Source of the DNA: Lysobacterales bacterium
Lineage (GTDB): Bacteria > Pseudomonadota > Gammaproteobacteria > Xanthomonadales > SZUA-5
NCBI GenBank assembly: GCA_022841325.1
Contig: JALHRS010000031.1
Span: forward strand, 1-64,000
Direction of reading: 5' to 3'
DNA: 64,000 bases
This document shows, piece after piece, positions 16,584 through 25,096 of this stretch. The position numbers were made by a program, and so were the translations under genes. The notes under the pieces were generated by a model. The model had not been told where the DNA came from. It ran no database searches and worked only from the letters and a program-made list of their open reading frames with translations. Position 1 is the stretch's first letter; every line of letters begins with the position of its first letter.

Positions 16584-16764
16584 CGGGGCACGGGGCACGG
16601 GGCACGGGGCACGGGGCACGGGGAAAAGGCTACGAGCTTTCGGCTCTGGTGGGTCCAGACTTGTCTGGACCCACCAGAGCAACAGCTGCGGAACGTGCCA
16701 GATTGCGGAGGAACAACGGTGGCTGCTTTCCCCCTGCCCCGTGCCCCGCTCCCCGTGCCCCGTC
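16584..16764. repeat. composite inverted repeat: GGGGCACG array, perfect palindrome, CCCCGTGC array
   Basis: About five GGGGCACG units (16584-16623) are followed by a perfect 18-bp stem with a 2-base centre, GCTCTGGTGGGTCCAGAC-TT-GTCTGGACCCACCAGAGC (16643-16680), and by opposed CCCCGTGC-type units (about 16730-16764). This fills the gap between tldD and amiC. Confidence 0.9.
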
Positions 16765-16765
16765 C

Positions 16766-18067
16766 CTACGACGAGGTCGGAATCTTCAGCACCGCGCCCA
16801 CCCGTACCAGGTCGCCATCGATGGCGTTGGCCTGACGGATCTTGGTGACCGACACTCCATGGCGGGATGCAATCTCGCTCAGGGTCTCGCCGCGGGCGAC
16901 CACATGAGCGCGCGATTTGGCATTGGCGGCGATCCAGGTACCCGGCGGCGGTGCCGCATGGAAATAATCGCGCACGCCCAGCATCACCGCCTCGGCCACG
17001 CGCTCGCGGTGACGGCTGTCGTTGAGCTTGCGCTCTTCTTCCGGATTGCTGATGAAACCGGTCTCGACCAACAGCGAGGGCACATCGGGCGAGCGCAGCA
17101 CCACGAAATTGGCACGCTCCACATAGCGCTTGTGGGCCTTGCCCATGCGCGTCAGCGAGGCCAGCACATGCTCGGCGGCCTGGGCGCTGGCTTCCAGCGT
17201 GGCGCCCTGAGACAGATCCAGCAGCACCGCTGCCAGCATCTTGTCCTTGCCATTCAGCGACACGCCGCCGACCAGATCAGAGCGATTCTCGCGCTCGGCC
17301 AGATATCGCGCAGCCTCGTTCGAGGCACCGCGGGTGCTGAGCGTGTACACCGACGATCCGGCCGCATTGCGATTCAAGGCCGCATCGGCATGGATGGAGA
17401 CGAACAAGTCAGCCTTGTGGTCGCGAGCCTTCTGGAAGCGCGTCTGCAGCGGGATGAACACATCGCTGTCGCGGATCAGAACGGCCCTCATGCCTGGCTC
17501 GGCGTTGATGCGCTTGGCCAGCAACTGCGCCATTTTCAGCGTGACCACCTTCTCATGCGTACCCTTGGCACCGATGGCGCCCGGATCTTCGCCACCGTGC
17601 CCGGCATCAATGGCGATGACCACATCGCGCGTGGGCGTCACCGCTGCCGTCGCCGCGGTGGTGGCTGCGGTCTGCGCTGGCTCCTTGGGGGCATTGGCCG
17701 GCACCATGTCCACGACCAGCCGCCGGCGACTGCCATCGGGCTTGTCGAGCAGGAAACTCTTGGGACGCACCGCTTCAGTCAGATCAAAGACGATGCGCAG
17801 GCGATCGGCCTCCGGCTGGCCCGAGCGCACGCTGCGCACCAGTCCCTTGCCGCTGCCGTCGACACTGGAACGCAAACGGCCATTGATGACATCGACGACC
17901 AGGCGATCGGGACCCGCCAGTGTAAACACGCGATATTCGGCGGTATCCGACAATTCGATGGTAGCGCGTGTGTATTCGTTTCCGGCTCGTACGCGCACCG
18001 ATTTGACCTCGGTTGCCGAGGCCATCGATCCAAAACAGAGCATCAGAAACGCCAAGGCGCGGTACAT
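16766..18067 (-). CDS. amiC: N-acetylmuramoyl-L-alanine amidase (AmiC type)
   Basis: A periplasmic amidase of about 433 residues that cleaves the amide between MurNAc and the peptide to separate daughter cells. A signal peptide starts at ATG 18067 (MYRALAFLMLCFGSMASA). An AMIN domain follows, then the Amidase_3 zinc domain (IDAGHGGEDPGAIG; VETGFISNPEEE), then a C-terminal LysM domain (VARGETLSEIASRHGVSVTKI). AMIN and LysM would target septal peptidoglycan. The ORF track's longer start would bury the signal peptide. It normally follows tsaE directly; here 554 bases of repeats intervene. Confidence 0.94.
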   Translation of the reverse strand: MYRALAFLMLCFGSMASATEVKSVRVRAGNEYTRATIELSDTAEYRVFTLAGPDRLVVDVINGRLRSSVDGSGKGLVRSVRSGQPEADRLRIVFDLTEAVRPKSFLLDKPDGSRRRLVVDMVPANAPKEPAQTAATTAATAAVTPTRDVVIAIDAGHGGEDPGAIGAKGTHEKVVTLKMAQLLAKRINAEPGMRAVLIRDSDVFIPLQTRFQKARDHKADLFVSIHADAALNRNAAGSSVYTLSTRGASNEAARYLAERENRSDLVGGVSLNGKDKMLAAVLLDLSQGATLEASAQAAEHVLASLTRMGKAHKRYVERANFVVLRSPDVPSLLVETGFISNPEEERKLNDSRHRERVAEAVMLGVRDYFHAAPPPGTWIAANAKSRAHVVARGETLSEIASRHGVSVTKIRQANAIDGDLVRVGAVLKIPTSS

Positions 18068-18257
18068 CGACTCAGGCTTCCATTTCCCAGGATGGACATT
18101 GAACCCCATAAGCGCCCCTGCTGACAAGTCTTTTTTGTTACTAATCCAATGCTTAGCCAACATACTTGAACGGTTGCTTTACCAGTGGTGCGATATTGCG
18201 TGCATTACCGGACCCCATTCGGCCCATTCACCGTATCGACGCGATCAGTGACCTCGA

Positions 18258-18560
18258 CGTCATTGCGAGCCACCTGTTTCGCCCGACACTGCCCATGGGC
18301 CATGAACTCGCCTGCTGCGCGTAGCCTGATGTGCCGCGCAGCGGCTCACCGGGGCTCCTATGCATCACCGCCCGCAGAGCGCTGCGCGCACTTCGGGCTA
18401 CAAGAGCTGGCTCCTGCCGGAATATGGGAATTCAATAACTTACGATATGGGTTCCTGGAGATCGTAGCGAAGCCTTCCATGCCCACAGCTGCCGAAGCAC
18501 TGGATTGCTTCGTCGCTGCGCTCCTCGCAATGACGCGTCAACAAGTTATGCCGCGGATTC
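18258..18560. repeat. cluster of dispersed palindromic repeats
   Basis: In order: GTCATTGCGAGCCACCTG with a CCCGACACTGCCCATGGGCC segment; a GTAGCC...GGGGCTCC and CGCAGAGCGCTGCGCGCACTT...GGGCTAC unit; and CTGGATTGCTTCGTCGCTGC...CTCGCAATGACG. Each has relatives elsewhere in the window (4995, 48465, 61840). I see no gene in 18068-18621; the 146-residue ORF through it is translated repeat. Confidence 0.8.
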
Positions 18561-18621
18561 ATGGAAGCGCAGCGAAGCCATCCGGAGGATCACCAATGGG
18601 TTTCTGGATTGCTTCGCCCCG

Positions 18622-19092
18622 CTAAAGCCTGCCCGCCCGCAGCGCCGTCAGCCAGCGCTCGCCTGCGGCGCTGCCGGAACTCAGTCGGACTTCCCGACCT
18701 TCGGCCACGTGCTCGATCGTGATCGACAGATCGGCATTGTCCAGGCGCCCCTCGCCGCGCTCGGGCCATTCGACCAGCAACAGTTCGTCGGCACGGTCGT
18801 GCTCGCGCAGGCCCAGGGCATCGAGTTCGTCACCTGAACCCAGGCGATACAGATCCCAGTGGCTGACCCTGAGGCGTTCGGTGACATAGGGCTCGATCAA
18901 GGTGTAGGTGGGGCTCTTGACCCGGCCCTCGTGGCCGAGGCCACGCAGCAAGCCACGCACCAGACAGGTCTTGCCGGCGCCGAGGTTTCCGGACAGGCAG
19001 ACCAGCCCGGGACCGACCACGCTGGCCAGCTGGCGCCCCAGCTCCAGCGTCGCCGCTTCGTCGGCCAGATGCAGACACAGATCCTCGCTCAT
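18622..19092 (-). CDS. tsaE: tRNA threonylcarbamoyladenosine biosynthesis ATPase
   Basis: A 156-residue P-loop protein that powers the TsaBDE complex making t6A37 on ANN-decoding tRNAs. The Walker A loop GNLGAGKTCLVRGLL, the switch segment SPTYTLIEPY and the motif LLVEWPERGE are visible. It overlaps the upstream nnr gene by four bases (ATGA), a widely conserved pairing. Length is normal for the family. Confidence 0.95.
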   Translation of the reverse strand: MSEDLCLHLADEAATLELGRQLASVVGPGLVCLSGNLGAGKTCLVRGLLRGLGHEGRVKSPTYTLIEPYVTERLRVSHWDLYRLGSGDELDALGLREHDRADELLLVEWPERGEGRLDNADLSITIEHVAEGREVRLSSGSAAGERWLTALRAGRL

Positions 19093-20588
19093 GCAGGATT
19101 GGCCATCTCGCGCAGGTAGGGCATCAGATCGCCGGCCAGCATGCCGCGCTCACCCCCGGCGCTCGCCGCCGCGGCGGCCGCCAGTGCATGCAACAGAACC
19201 CCGGCGCGCGCGGCATTGGCAGCGCTCAGTCCCTGCGCGATCAGTCCGCCGATGACGCCGGCAAGCACATCGCCGCTGCCGCCGGTGGCCAGTGCCGGAT
19301 TGGCATAGGGCGAGATGGTCAGATGCTGCGGACTCTCGCAGATCAGGGTGCCGGCGCCCTTCAACACCACCGTGGCCTGGAAATATTCCGCCAGGCGCTG
19401 GGCGGCGCCGAAACGATCAGCCTGAATCTCCTTGCTGCTGCAATCCAGCAGACGCGCGGCCTCACCGGGATGCGGCGTGATCACCACCTCCTCGGGCAGC
19501 ACGCACGCCGCCTGCGCCAGCAGATTCAGGGCATCGGCATCCATGACGATGGGCAGGCCGCGCTCGGTGACGGTGGCCAGCAGGCTCTGCGACCAGGCAC
19601 TCTGCCCCAGACCCGGACCGACGACGATGACGCTGGCCTTGTCCAGCATCGTTTCCAGATCGCCCGGCCCGGCCACTGCCCGCACCATCAATTCGGGCCG
19701 CGCCGACAGGATCGGGCTGACGTGAGCAGCGCGGGTGGCGACGCTGACCAGACCGGCACCGCTGCGTGCCGCCGCCTCCGCCGCCAGGCGCACGGCACCG
19801 CCATAGCCTTCATCGCCCCCCACGACCAGCACGTGGCCATAGTGTCCCTTGTGCGCGCTGCGCAGGCGGCGCGGTAGCCACGCGGCCAGATCCTGGGGTC
19901 GCAGCACCCGGGCGGCGGCGGGCACGCAGGCAAACAGGACCTTGGGCAGGTCCAGGTCAGCCAGAATCAACTCACCCACCAGTCCCGGCGCCTCACCGGT
20001 CAGCAGACCTTGCTTGAGACCGATGAAACTGAGCGTGGCCTCGGCACGTACCGCCACGCCGGGGCAGGAGCCGCTGTCGGCATCCAGCCCGGAGGGCACG
20101 TCCAGCGCCAGCACCGGCGCCGGTTGCGCGTTCATGGCCTCGATCAGCCCGGCGTGGGCGCCCAGCGGCGGCCGTGTCAGGCCGATGCCAAAGAGCGCAT
20201 CGACCACCAGATCGAAACCCGTCAGCTCACCGCTGAAGATCGACATCTGGCCACCAGCCTCCCGCCAGGCGGCGCAGGCATTGGCAGCCTCGCCGTGGGC
20301 AGGCAGGGCCTGATCCGGCGCGTACAGGTAGACATCCCGACGGGCCTCCGACAACAGCCGCGCCAGCACATAGCCATCACCACCGTTATTTCCAGTGCCG
20401 CAGACCACAGCGATGCGCTGCGCCAGCGGGTAGCGCTCCCGCACCAGTGCCGCGGCGGCGCGTCCGGCGCGCGCCATCAACTCGTCACCCGGCAACTCGA
20501 AGGAAGCGCCGGCCAGTCGGTCGAGCTCCCGTGACTGGGCGACGTTGTAGGCCAGCTCGGGTAGCGCGGCAGGGTTCGGCTTGGACAT
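19089..20588 (-). CDS. nnr: bifunctional NAD(P)H-hydrate repair enzyme (epimerase/dehydratase)
   Basis: A 499-residue fusion. The N-terminal YjeF_N domain (GTGNNGGDGYVLAR) epimerises R- and S-NAD(P)HX, and the C-terminal ribokinase-like domain (GGSGDVLAGVIGGL) dehydrates S-NAD(P)HX using ADP. Together they repair hydrated NAD(P)H in the cytosol. I place the start at ATG 20588 (MSKPNPAALPELAYN); the track extends 25 residues further into the divergent promoter region. It is divergent from queG, as in E. coli, and translationally coupled to tsaE. Confidence 0.94.
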   Translation of the reverse strand: MSKPNPAALPELAYNVAQSRELDRLAGASFELPGDELMARAGRAAAALVRERYPLAQRIAVVCGTGNNGGDGYVLARLLSEARRDVYLYAPDQALPAHGEAANACAAWREAGGQMSIFSGELTGFDLVVDALFGIGLTRPPLGAHAGLIEAMNAQPAPVLALDVPSGLDADSGSCPGVAVRAEATLSFIGLKQGLLTGEAPGLVGELILADLDLPKVLFACVPAAARVLRPQDLAAWLPRRLRSAHKGHYGHVLVVGGDEGYGGAVRLAAEAAARSGAGLVSVATRAAHVSPILSARPELMVRAVAGPGDLETMLDKASVIVVGPGLGQSAWSQSLLATVTERGLPIVMDADALNLLAQAACVLPEEVVITPHPGEAARLLDCSSKEIQADRFGAAQRLAEYFQATVVLKGAGTLICESPQHLTISPYANPALATGGSGDVLAGVIGGLIAQGLSAANAARAGVLLHALAAAAAASAGGERGMLAGDLMPYLREMANPA

Positions 20589-20630
20589 GTCTGACACCGG
20601 CAGGGGCGAAACCGCCCGAAACAGCGGCTG

Positions 20631-20676
20631 AGTATACTGAGGGGCGTCGGCCACACCGATCATGCCTCAACGCCCC
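20631..20676. promoter_or_regulatory. divergent nnr/queG intergenic: TATACT box and hairpin
   Basis: A TATACT hexamer (20633-20638, readable also on the minus strand as AGTATA) lies in the 132-base divergent gap. AGGGGCGT (20640-20647) faces ACGCCCCT (20669-20676). A ribosome site AGGAGT precedes queG. These are candidates only; -35 boxes are not clear. Confidence 0.35.
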
Positions 20677-20720
20677 TGCCGATCGGATCGCAGGCTTCAA
20701 CCACAGGAGTATCCGAGCGC

Positions 20721-21851
20721 ATGAGCGCGCCGTCATCGGCCGAGCACACCGCGCTCAAGCAGCAGATCCGGGCGCTGGCGCAGGATCTGGGCTTTCAGGC
20801 GCTGGGCGTGGCCAACATCGCCCTCGAGGAAGATGCGCAGCGTCTGCAGGACTGGATTGCCCGCGGCTGGCATGGGCAGATGGCATACATGCATCGTCAT
20901 GGGCAAAAACGCTGGACGCCGGCCGATCTGGTCCCCGGCACCCTCAGCGTGCTCTCGGCACGCATGGATTACTGGCCTGCCGAGAGCGCTGGCGCGCTCT
21001 CGGTATTGGAGAGGCCTGAGCTGGCTTATGTGTCGCGTTATGCGCTGGGGCGGGACTATCACAAACTCTTGCGTTCGAGACTGCAGAAGCTGGCGGATGC
21101 AATCGCCGATCTGATTGGCGAATTCGGCTACCGGGTTTTCGTCGACTCGGCGCCGGTGCTGGAGAAACCGCTGGCGCGCAATGCCGGCCTCGGCTGGATC
21201 GGCAAACACACCAATCTGATCGCCCGCGACGCCGGCAGTTATTTCTTTCTGGGTGAGATCTACACCGATCTGCCGCTGTCGCCCGATGCGCCAGTGGCCG
21301 ACCATTGCGGCAGTTGCCGGCGCTGCCTGGACGCCTGTCCCACCGCCGCCCTGCCTGCGCCTTACCAGATCGATGCGCGCCGCTGCATTTCCTATCTGAC
21401 CATCGAACATCAGGGGCCGATCCCGCTGGAACTGCGACCCATGCTCGGCAACCGCATCTACGGCTGCGACGACTGCCAGCTGGTCTGCCCGTGGAACAAA
21501 TACGCCCGGCTGGCCGGCGAGCCCGATTTCCGCGCCCGCCATGGACTGGATCAATCCAGTCTGATCGAGTTGTTCAGCTGGGACGAAGTCATCTTCATGA
21601 GCCGCACCGAAGGCTCAGCCATCCGCCGCATCGGCCACGTCCGCTGGCTGCGCAATATCGCCATTGCACTGGGCAATGCACCGAGTTCGGCGGACGCCAT
21701 CGCCGCCTTGCAGGCGCGCGCCGGGCATCCGGACGAGACCGTGCGTGAGGCCGTCGGATGGGCTTTGCAAAGGCAGAAATCAGGACCACACCGGGAGCAG
21801 TTTCCGTCAGCGCTCGACCGACGAGTACAGGTACGCTTGCCGCAGCCGTAG
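20721..21851 (+). CDS. queG: epoxyqueuosine reductase
   Basis: A 376-residue enzyme that reduces epoxyqueuosine to queuosine in tRNA anticodons using cobalamin and two 4Fe-4S clusters. The ferredoxin-like cysteine motifs CGSCRRCLDACPTAAL and GCDDCQLVCPWN are intact, as is the segment VDSAPVLEKPLARNAGLGWIGKH in the cobalamin domain. HEAT-like repeats follow at the C-terminus. The ATG at 20721 has an AGGAGT site upstream. It is divergent from nnr, an arrangement also found in enterobacteria. Confidence 0.96.
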   Translation: MSAPSSAEHTALKQQIRALAQDLGFQALGVANIALEEDAQRLQDWIARGWHGQMAYMHRHGQKRWTPADLVPGTLSVLSARMDYWPAESAGALSVLERPELAYVSRYALGRDYHKLLRSRLQKLADAIADLIGEFGYRVFVDSAPVLEKPLARNAGLGWIGKHTNLIARDAGSYFFLGEIYTDLPLSPDAPVADHCGSCRRCLDACPTAALPAPYQIDARRCISYLTIEHQGPIPLELRPMLGNRIYGCDDCQLVCPWNKYARLAGEPDFRARHGLDQSSLIELFSWDEVIFMSRTEGSAIRRIGHVRWLRNIAIALGNAPSSADAIAALQARAGHPDETVREAVGWALQRQKSGPHREQFPSALDRRVQVRLPQP

Positions 21852-21985
21852 GTCACGTTGGCCGCCCGGCGGCCTACGTGACAAGCCAGACCCCAAGGCT
21901 ACAAGGCGAGCCCGGGCGGAGCGCGCCCGGAGCTTTGCTGAAGTCGGTGTCCGGCCAAAAGCGTCCAGACAAGTCTGGACCCACA
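21848..21985. repeat. dispersed palindromes (GTAGGTCACG..., TCCAGACAAGTCTGGA)
   Basis: GTAGGTCACGTTGGCCGCCC and GGCGGCCTACGTGAC form a hairpin at 21848-21882, related to copies near 53624 and 57325. A single TCCAGACAAGTCTGGACCCAC copy follows at about 21963. No gene is seen between queG and pgi. Confidence 0.75.
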
Positions 21986-22057
21986 GGAGCCCGGGGCCCT
22001 GTCGGCATCGGGCCAGGCCGGCGCACTCAAGGCGGCGCCAGTATCGATCGCACGCCT

Positions 22058-23671
22058 TCAACGGGTGCTGCGATAGCGCCTCAACAAGGCTTCGGTAGAA
22101 CTGTCGAGTCCGCTCATCGCGGCCTCGCCGGTGACCATCGGCAGCAGTTGCACGCAGATTTCCTTGCCCAGCTCCACGCCCCACTGGTCGAAGGAATTGA
22201 TGCCGAGCATGCGTCCGCTCAGGTACACCTTGTGCTCCATCAGCGCGATCAGCGCGCCGACCGAATGCGCATCCAGCTGCTCCAGCAGCAACGTCGTGCT
22301 CGGACGGTTACCGGGAAACACCCGCTGGCGGGCGCGGGCCTGCGCCGCCGGATCGGCCGGATTGGATTCCTGCGCCAGGGCTTCGGGATAACTGCGCCCA
22401 CGCAACAGAGCCGCACCCTGCGCCGCCATGTTGGCGATCAGGGCGTCATGGTGGCCATCGAAATCGTGTTCGACCCGGGCCGCGGCGATGAAGCTCACCG
22501 GCACCACATCGGTGCCCTGGTGCAGGGCCTGGAAGAAGGCGTGCTGCACGCTGGTTCCAACACCGCCCCAGACCACCGGCGCGGTGGGATAACTCATGGT
22601 CTCGCCGCTGACATCCACCGACTTGCCGTTGGATTCCATCTCCAGCTGCTGCAGGTATTCCGGCAACCGGGCCAGGCGTTCGTCATAGACCACGACCGCG
22701 TGCGAGGGATGCCCGAAACCGCAGCGGTGCAGCAGTTCGATCAAGGCCAGCAGGAATCCGGCATTGCTCTCCCAGGGCTGGTGCAACACATGCTGGTCGA
22801 TCTGGTGGGCGCCATCGAGGAGCTCACGGAAACGAGCGATGCCAAGCGCATAGACCAGCGGAAAGCCGATCGCACTCCAGACCGAATAACGGCCACCGAC
22901 GGCTTCACTGAAAGCCAGGATGTGGGTTTCCGGCACGCCCATGGCCCGTGCCGCATCGGGCTTGGCGGTCACGGCCACCAGGCGCTGACTGATCTCGGGT
23001 TCACTGAGGCCATGCGCGCGCATCCAGTGCATGGCGCTCTCGGCGTTCATTCGTGTTTCCTGGGTGCTGAAGCTCTTGGAGGCCAGCACGAAGGCGCTGC
23101 GTCGGGGATCGAGGTGCCGCAACACCGCGTCCAGCGCATTGCCATCGACATTGGCGACGAAGCGCAGGCGGCGACCGTGCAGGGCCTGGGCACCCAATGC
23201 CTCGTAGACCAGCCGCGGTCCCAGATCAGAGCCACCGATGCCGAGATTGACCAGGGTCTCGATACCCTCCCCGGCGAGTTTCTCACCCAGAGCCGCCATC
23301 CGCCGCAGGGCGCTCTGCATGTCGTCGTGGCGGTCTCGCAGGGCCTCGGTCACCGGCGTGCCCTCGGGCACGCGCAACAGCGTGTGCAGCGCCGCACGGC
23401 CCTCGGAGGCATTGACGGTATGGCCTTCGAACAGCGCCTTGAGCGCGTCGCGCAGCTGCATGCGCTCGGCCAGCTGCGCCGCGGCGTACACCAGCTCATC
23501 GCTCAGCGCCTGTTTGGACAGATCCAGCCAGGCACCCGGCAGTTCCAGGGCGAAGCGCTGGGCGCGGCCGGGGTCGCGCGCAAACATCGCGCGCAGATCA
23601 GCGCCGGCCCCAAGGGCATGCAGGCGCAGCAGCTGCACCAGCTCGGTACGCAATTTTGAAAAATCGGACAC
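22058..23671 (-). CDS. pgi: glucose-6-phosphate isomerase
   Basis: A 537-residue Pgi interconverting glucose 6-phosphate and fructose 6-phosphate in the cytosol. Family signatures are visible: NLGIGGSDLGPRLV, the SIS segment LASKSFSTQETRMNA, the GGRYSVWSAIG motif, and the catalytic-lysine region DQWGVELGKE near the C-terminus. I choose GTG 23671 (VSDFSKLRTEL), which has GGAG at ideal spacing; the track start adds 32 residues that cross the upstream terminator. It is the last gene after pcnB-folK-panB-panC, but a strong terminator precedes it, so it probably has its own promoter. Confidence 0.95.
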   Translation of the reverse strand: MSDFSKLRTELVQLLRLHALGAGADLRAMFARDPGRAQRFALELPGAWLDLSKQALSDELVYAAAQLAERMQLRDALKALFEGHTVNASEGRAALHTLLRVPEGTPVTEALRDRHDDMQSALRRMAALGEKLAGEGIETLVNLGIGGSDLGPRLVYEALGAQALHGRRLRFVANVDGNALDAVLRHLDPRRSAFVLASKSFSTQETRMNAESAMHWMRAHGLSEPEISQRLVAVTAKPDAARAMGVPETHILAFSEAVGGRYSVWSAIGFPLVYALGIARFRELLDGAHQIDQHVLHQPWESNAGFLLALIELLHRCGFGHPSHAVVVYDERLARLPEYLQQLEMESNGKSVDVSGETMSYPTAPVVWGGVGTSVQHAFFQALHQGTDVVPVSFIAAARVEHDFDGHHDALIANMAAQGAALLRGRSYPEALAQESNPADPAAQARARQRVFPGNRPSTTLLLEQLDAHSVGALIALMEHKVYLSGRMLGINSFDQWGVELGKEICVQLLPMVTGEAAMSGLDSSTEALLRRYRSTR

Positions 23672-23749
23672 AGGTCGCTCCGCAAGCCAGAGGGTCGACA
23701 CCAAGTCTGGTCCCGGCAGCCCCGAATTTGAAGCGCCGGAATACGGGCG

Positions 23750-23781
23750 AAAAAAAACCCTCACCAATTCGGCGAGGGTTT
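23750..23781 (-). terminator. rho-independent terminator after panC
   Basis: On the minus strand AAACCCTC (loop of 11) GAGGGTTT is followed by an uninterrupted run of eight T. It lies between panC and pgi and would end transcripts from the pan operon or from the candidate RNA at 23782-23920. Confidence 0.85.
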
Positions 23782-23920
23782 AATCGGAGTGACGATTACC
23801 TCAACGCGCCCTGCGTGCTCTAGCTGCGTGTTGCTTCGCTACCAGAGTGGTTGCAAAAGTACCACAGCATGTTGCGGAAATCCATACAGTCGCACTTGTT
23901 GTTCAGATTTTTGCAACCTC
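23782..23920 (-). ncRNA. candidate structured 3'-UTR RNA or small RNA between panC and pgi
   Basis: Directly after the panC stop, on the minus strand, GGTTGCAAAA (23918-23909) is complementary to TTTTGCAACC (23858-23849) across a 50-base loop, and the eight-T terminator follows about 70 bases later. The stretch is visibly richer in A and T than the genes around it. This fits a stable 3'-UTR-derived RNA. A 33-codon open frame that includes MDFRNMLWYFCNHSGSE also runs through it, but it has no convincing start. No known RNA family was recognised. Confidence 0.35.
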
Positions 23921-23922
23921 GG

Positions 23923-24768
23923 TCAGGATCGGGTGAAACGCAGATTGTCGATCAGCCGCGCCCGACCTAGCCAGGCGGCCGCCAGCGCGACCAATTCTGT
24001 CTCCTCTGGCGCCGGCGGCTGCAGGCTTTCGGCCGAGCGCACTTCCAGATAGTCAGGCCGGAATCCCTGCCCGACCAGTTCGGCGAGGGCCGCTGCCGTG
24101 AGCGCTTCGATGGCTTCGCCGGCACTGACGCCCGCGGCCACCCGCTGCAACGCACGATAGATGGCGCTGGCCTGCAGGCGTTCGGCTGCGCTCAGGTATT
24201 GATTGCGCGAACTCAGTGCCAGCCCGTCGGCGTCGCGGGCCGTCGGCGCGCCGACGATCTCGATCGGGAAACCGAGGTCAGCGCTCATGCGCCGGATCAG
24301 CAGCAACTGCTGGTAGTCCTTCTCACCGAAGACGGCGACATCCGGCGCCACATGATTGAACAGGCGCGCGACCACGGTGGCGACCCCGCGGAAATGCCCG
24401 GGGCGTGCGGCTCCGCAGAGTATTCCGGAGAGGCTGGGCACATCGACCCAGGCCTCGGTCTCGCCGAAGGGATAGATCGATTCGATGGTCGGGGTGAACA
24501 GCACATCGGTCCCGGCCGCCTTGAGGAACTCGGCATCGCGCTCCAGCGTGCGCGGATAGGCCGCGTAGTCCTCCGACGGGCCGAACTGGGTGGGATTGAC
24601 GAAGACACTGGCCACCACCCGATCCGCCAGCTCGCGCGCACGCTCGATCAACGAGATATGCCCGGCATGCAGATTGCCCATGGTCGGCACGAAGGCAATG
24701 CGCAGGCGCGCAATACGCCACTCGCGCAGCTCTTCGCGCATGGGCGCGGGCTCATTGAATCGATGCAT
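23923..24768 (-). CDS. panC: pantothenate synthetase (pantoate--beta-alanine ligase)
   Basis: A 281-residue ligase joining pantoate and beta-alanine with ATP to give pantothenate, the coenzyme A precursor. The nucleotidylyl-transferase motifs are present: [49 protein letters not shown] and [11 protein letters not shown]. Length is normal. It lies downstream of panB but is separated from it by 328 bases of repeats. The panD gene that often follows in relatives is absent, because only 251 bases remain before pgi. Confidence 0.96.
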   Translation of the reverse strand: MHRFNEPAPMREELREWRIARLRIAFVPTMGNLHAGHISLIERARELADRVVASVFVNPTQFGPSEDYAAYPRTLERDAEFLKAAGTDVLFTPTIESIYPFGETEAWVDVPSLSGILCGAARPGHFRGVATVVARLFNHVAPDVAVFGEKDYQQLLLIRRMSADLGFPIEIVGAPTARDADGLALSSRNQYLSAAERLQASAIYRALQRVAAGVSAGEAIEALTAAALAELVGQGFRPDYLEVRSAESLQPPAPEETELVALAAAWLGRARLIDNLRFTRS

Positions 24769-24793
24769 TCCTGCTACTCCAGAACTGTTGGTG

Positions 24794-25065
24794 CGTCATT
24801 GCGAGGAACGTAGTGACGAAGCAATCCAGCGAGACTTGCGAGCGTGCGCCTCGATTGGGGAAAGATAGGGACGCAAAGGACGCGAAGGAAGAGCAAGAAA
24901 GGACGCAAAGGAGATCAATCAGCGATGGACATCCAGGAAATTCCAGGTCCTCGATGAGTTGCGCCATGCAGAAAGCCAGTGCGGTGTCCTGTCAATTTCT
25001 TGAGAATCCCACAGGAAGATCTTCGCGCCCTTGAATGCTTTTCCTTCGCGTCCTTCGCGTCCAAC
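24794..25065. repeat. composite repeat between panB and panC
   Basis: A GTCATTGCGAGGAACGTAGTGACGAAGCAATCCAG palindrome half (24794-24830) is followed by GACGCAAAGGACGCGAAGGA units (about 24870-24915), a 95-base spacer with no recognised gene, and opposed TCCTTCGCGTCCTTCGCGTC units (about 25040-25062). The arms face each other as in the other composites. Confidence 0.8.
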
Positions 25066-25096
25066 GCTCTCGCTCGCACCTCGCGACACGCTGGGC

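Noticed and set aside
18185-18625. 146-residue plus-strand ORF between amiC and tsaE
   Set aside because: It consists of translated dispersed palindromes that recur elsewhere in other frames.
21758-23659. 633-residue plus-strand ORF
   Set aside because: Antisense to pgi; no motif and improbable composition.
23789-24052. Cys-rich 87-residue plus-strand ORF starting MTITSTRPACSS
   Set aside because: It overlaps panC antisense for half its length and lacks a ribosome site; the region is better explained as 3' UTR or RNA.
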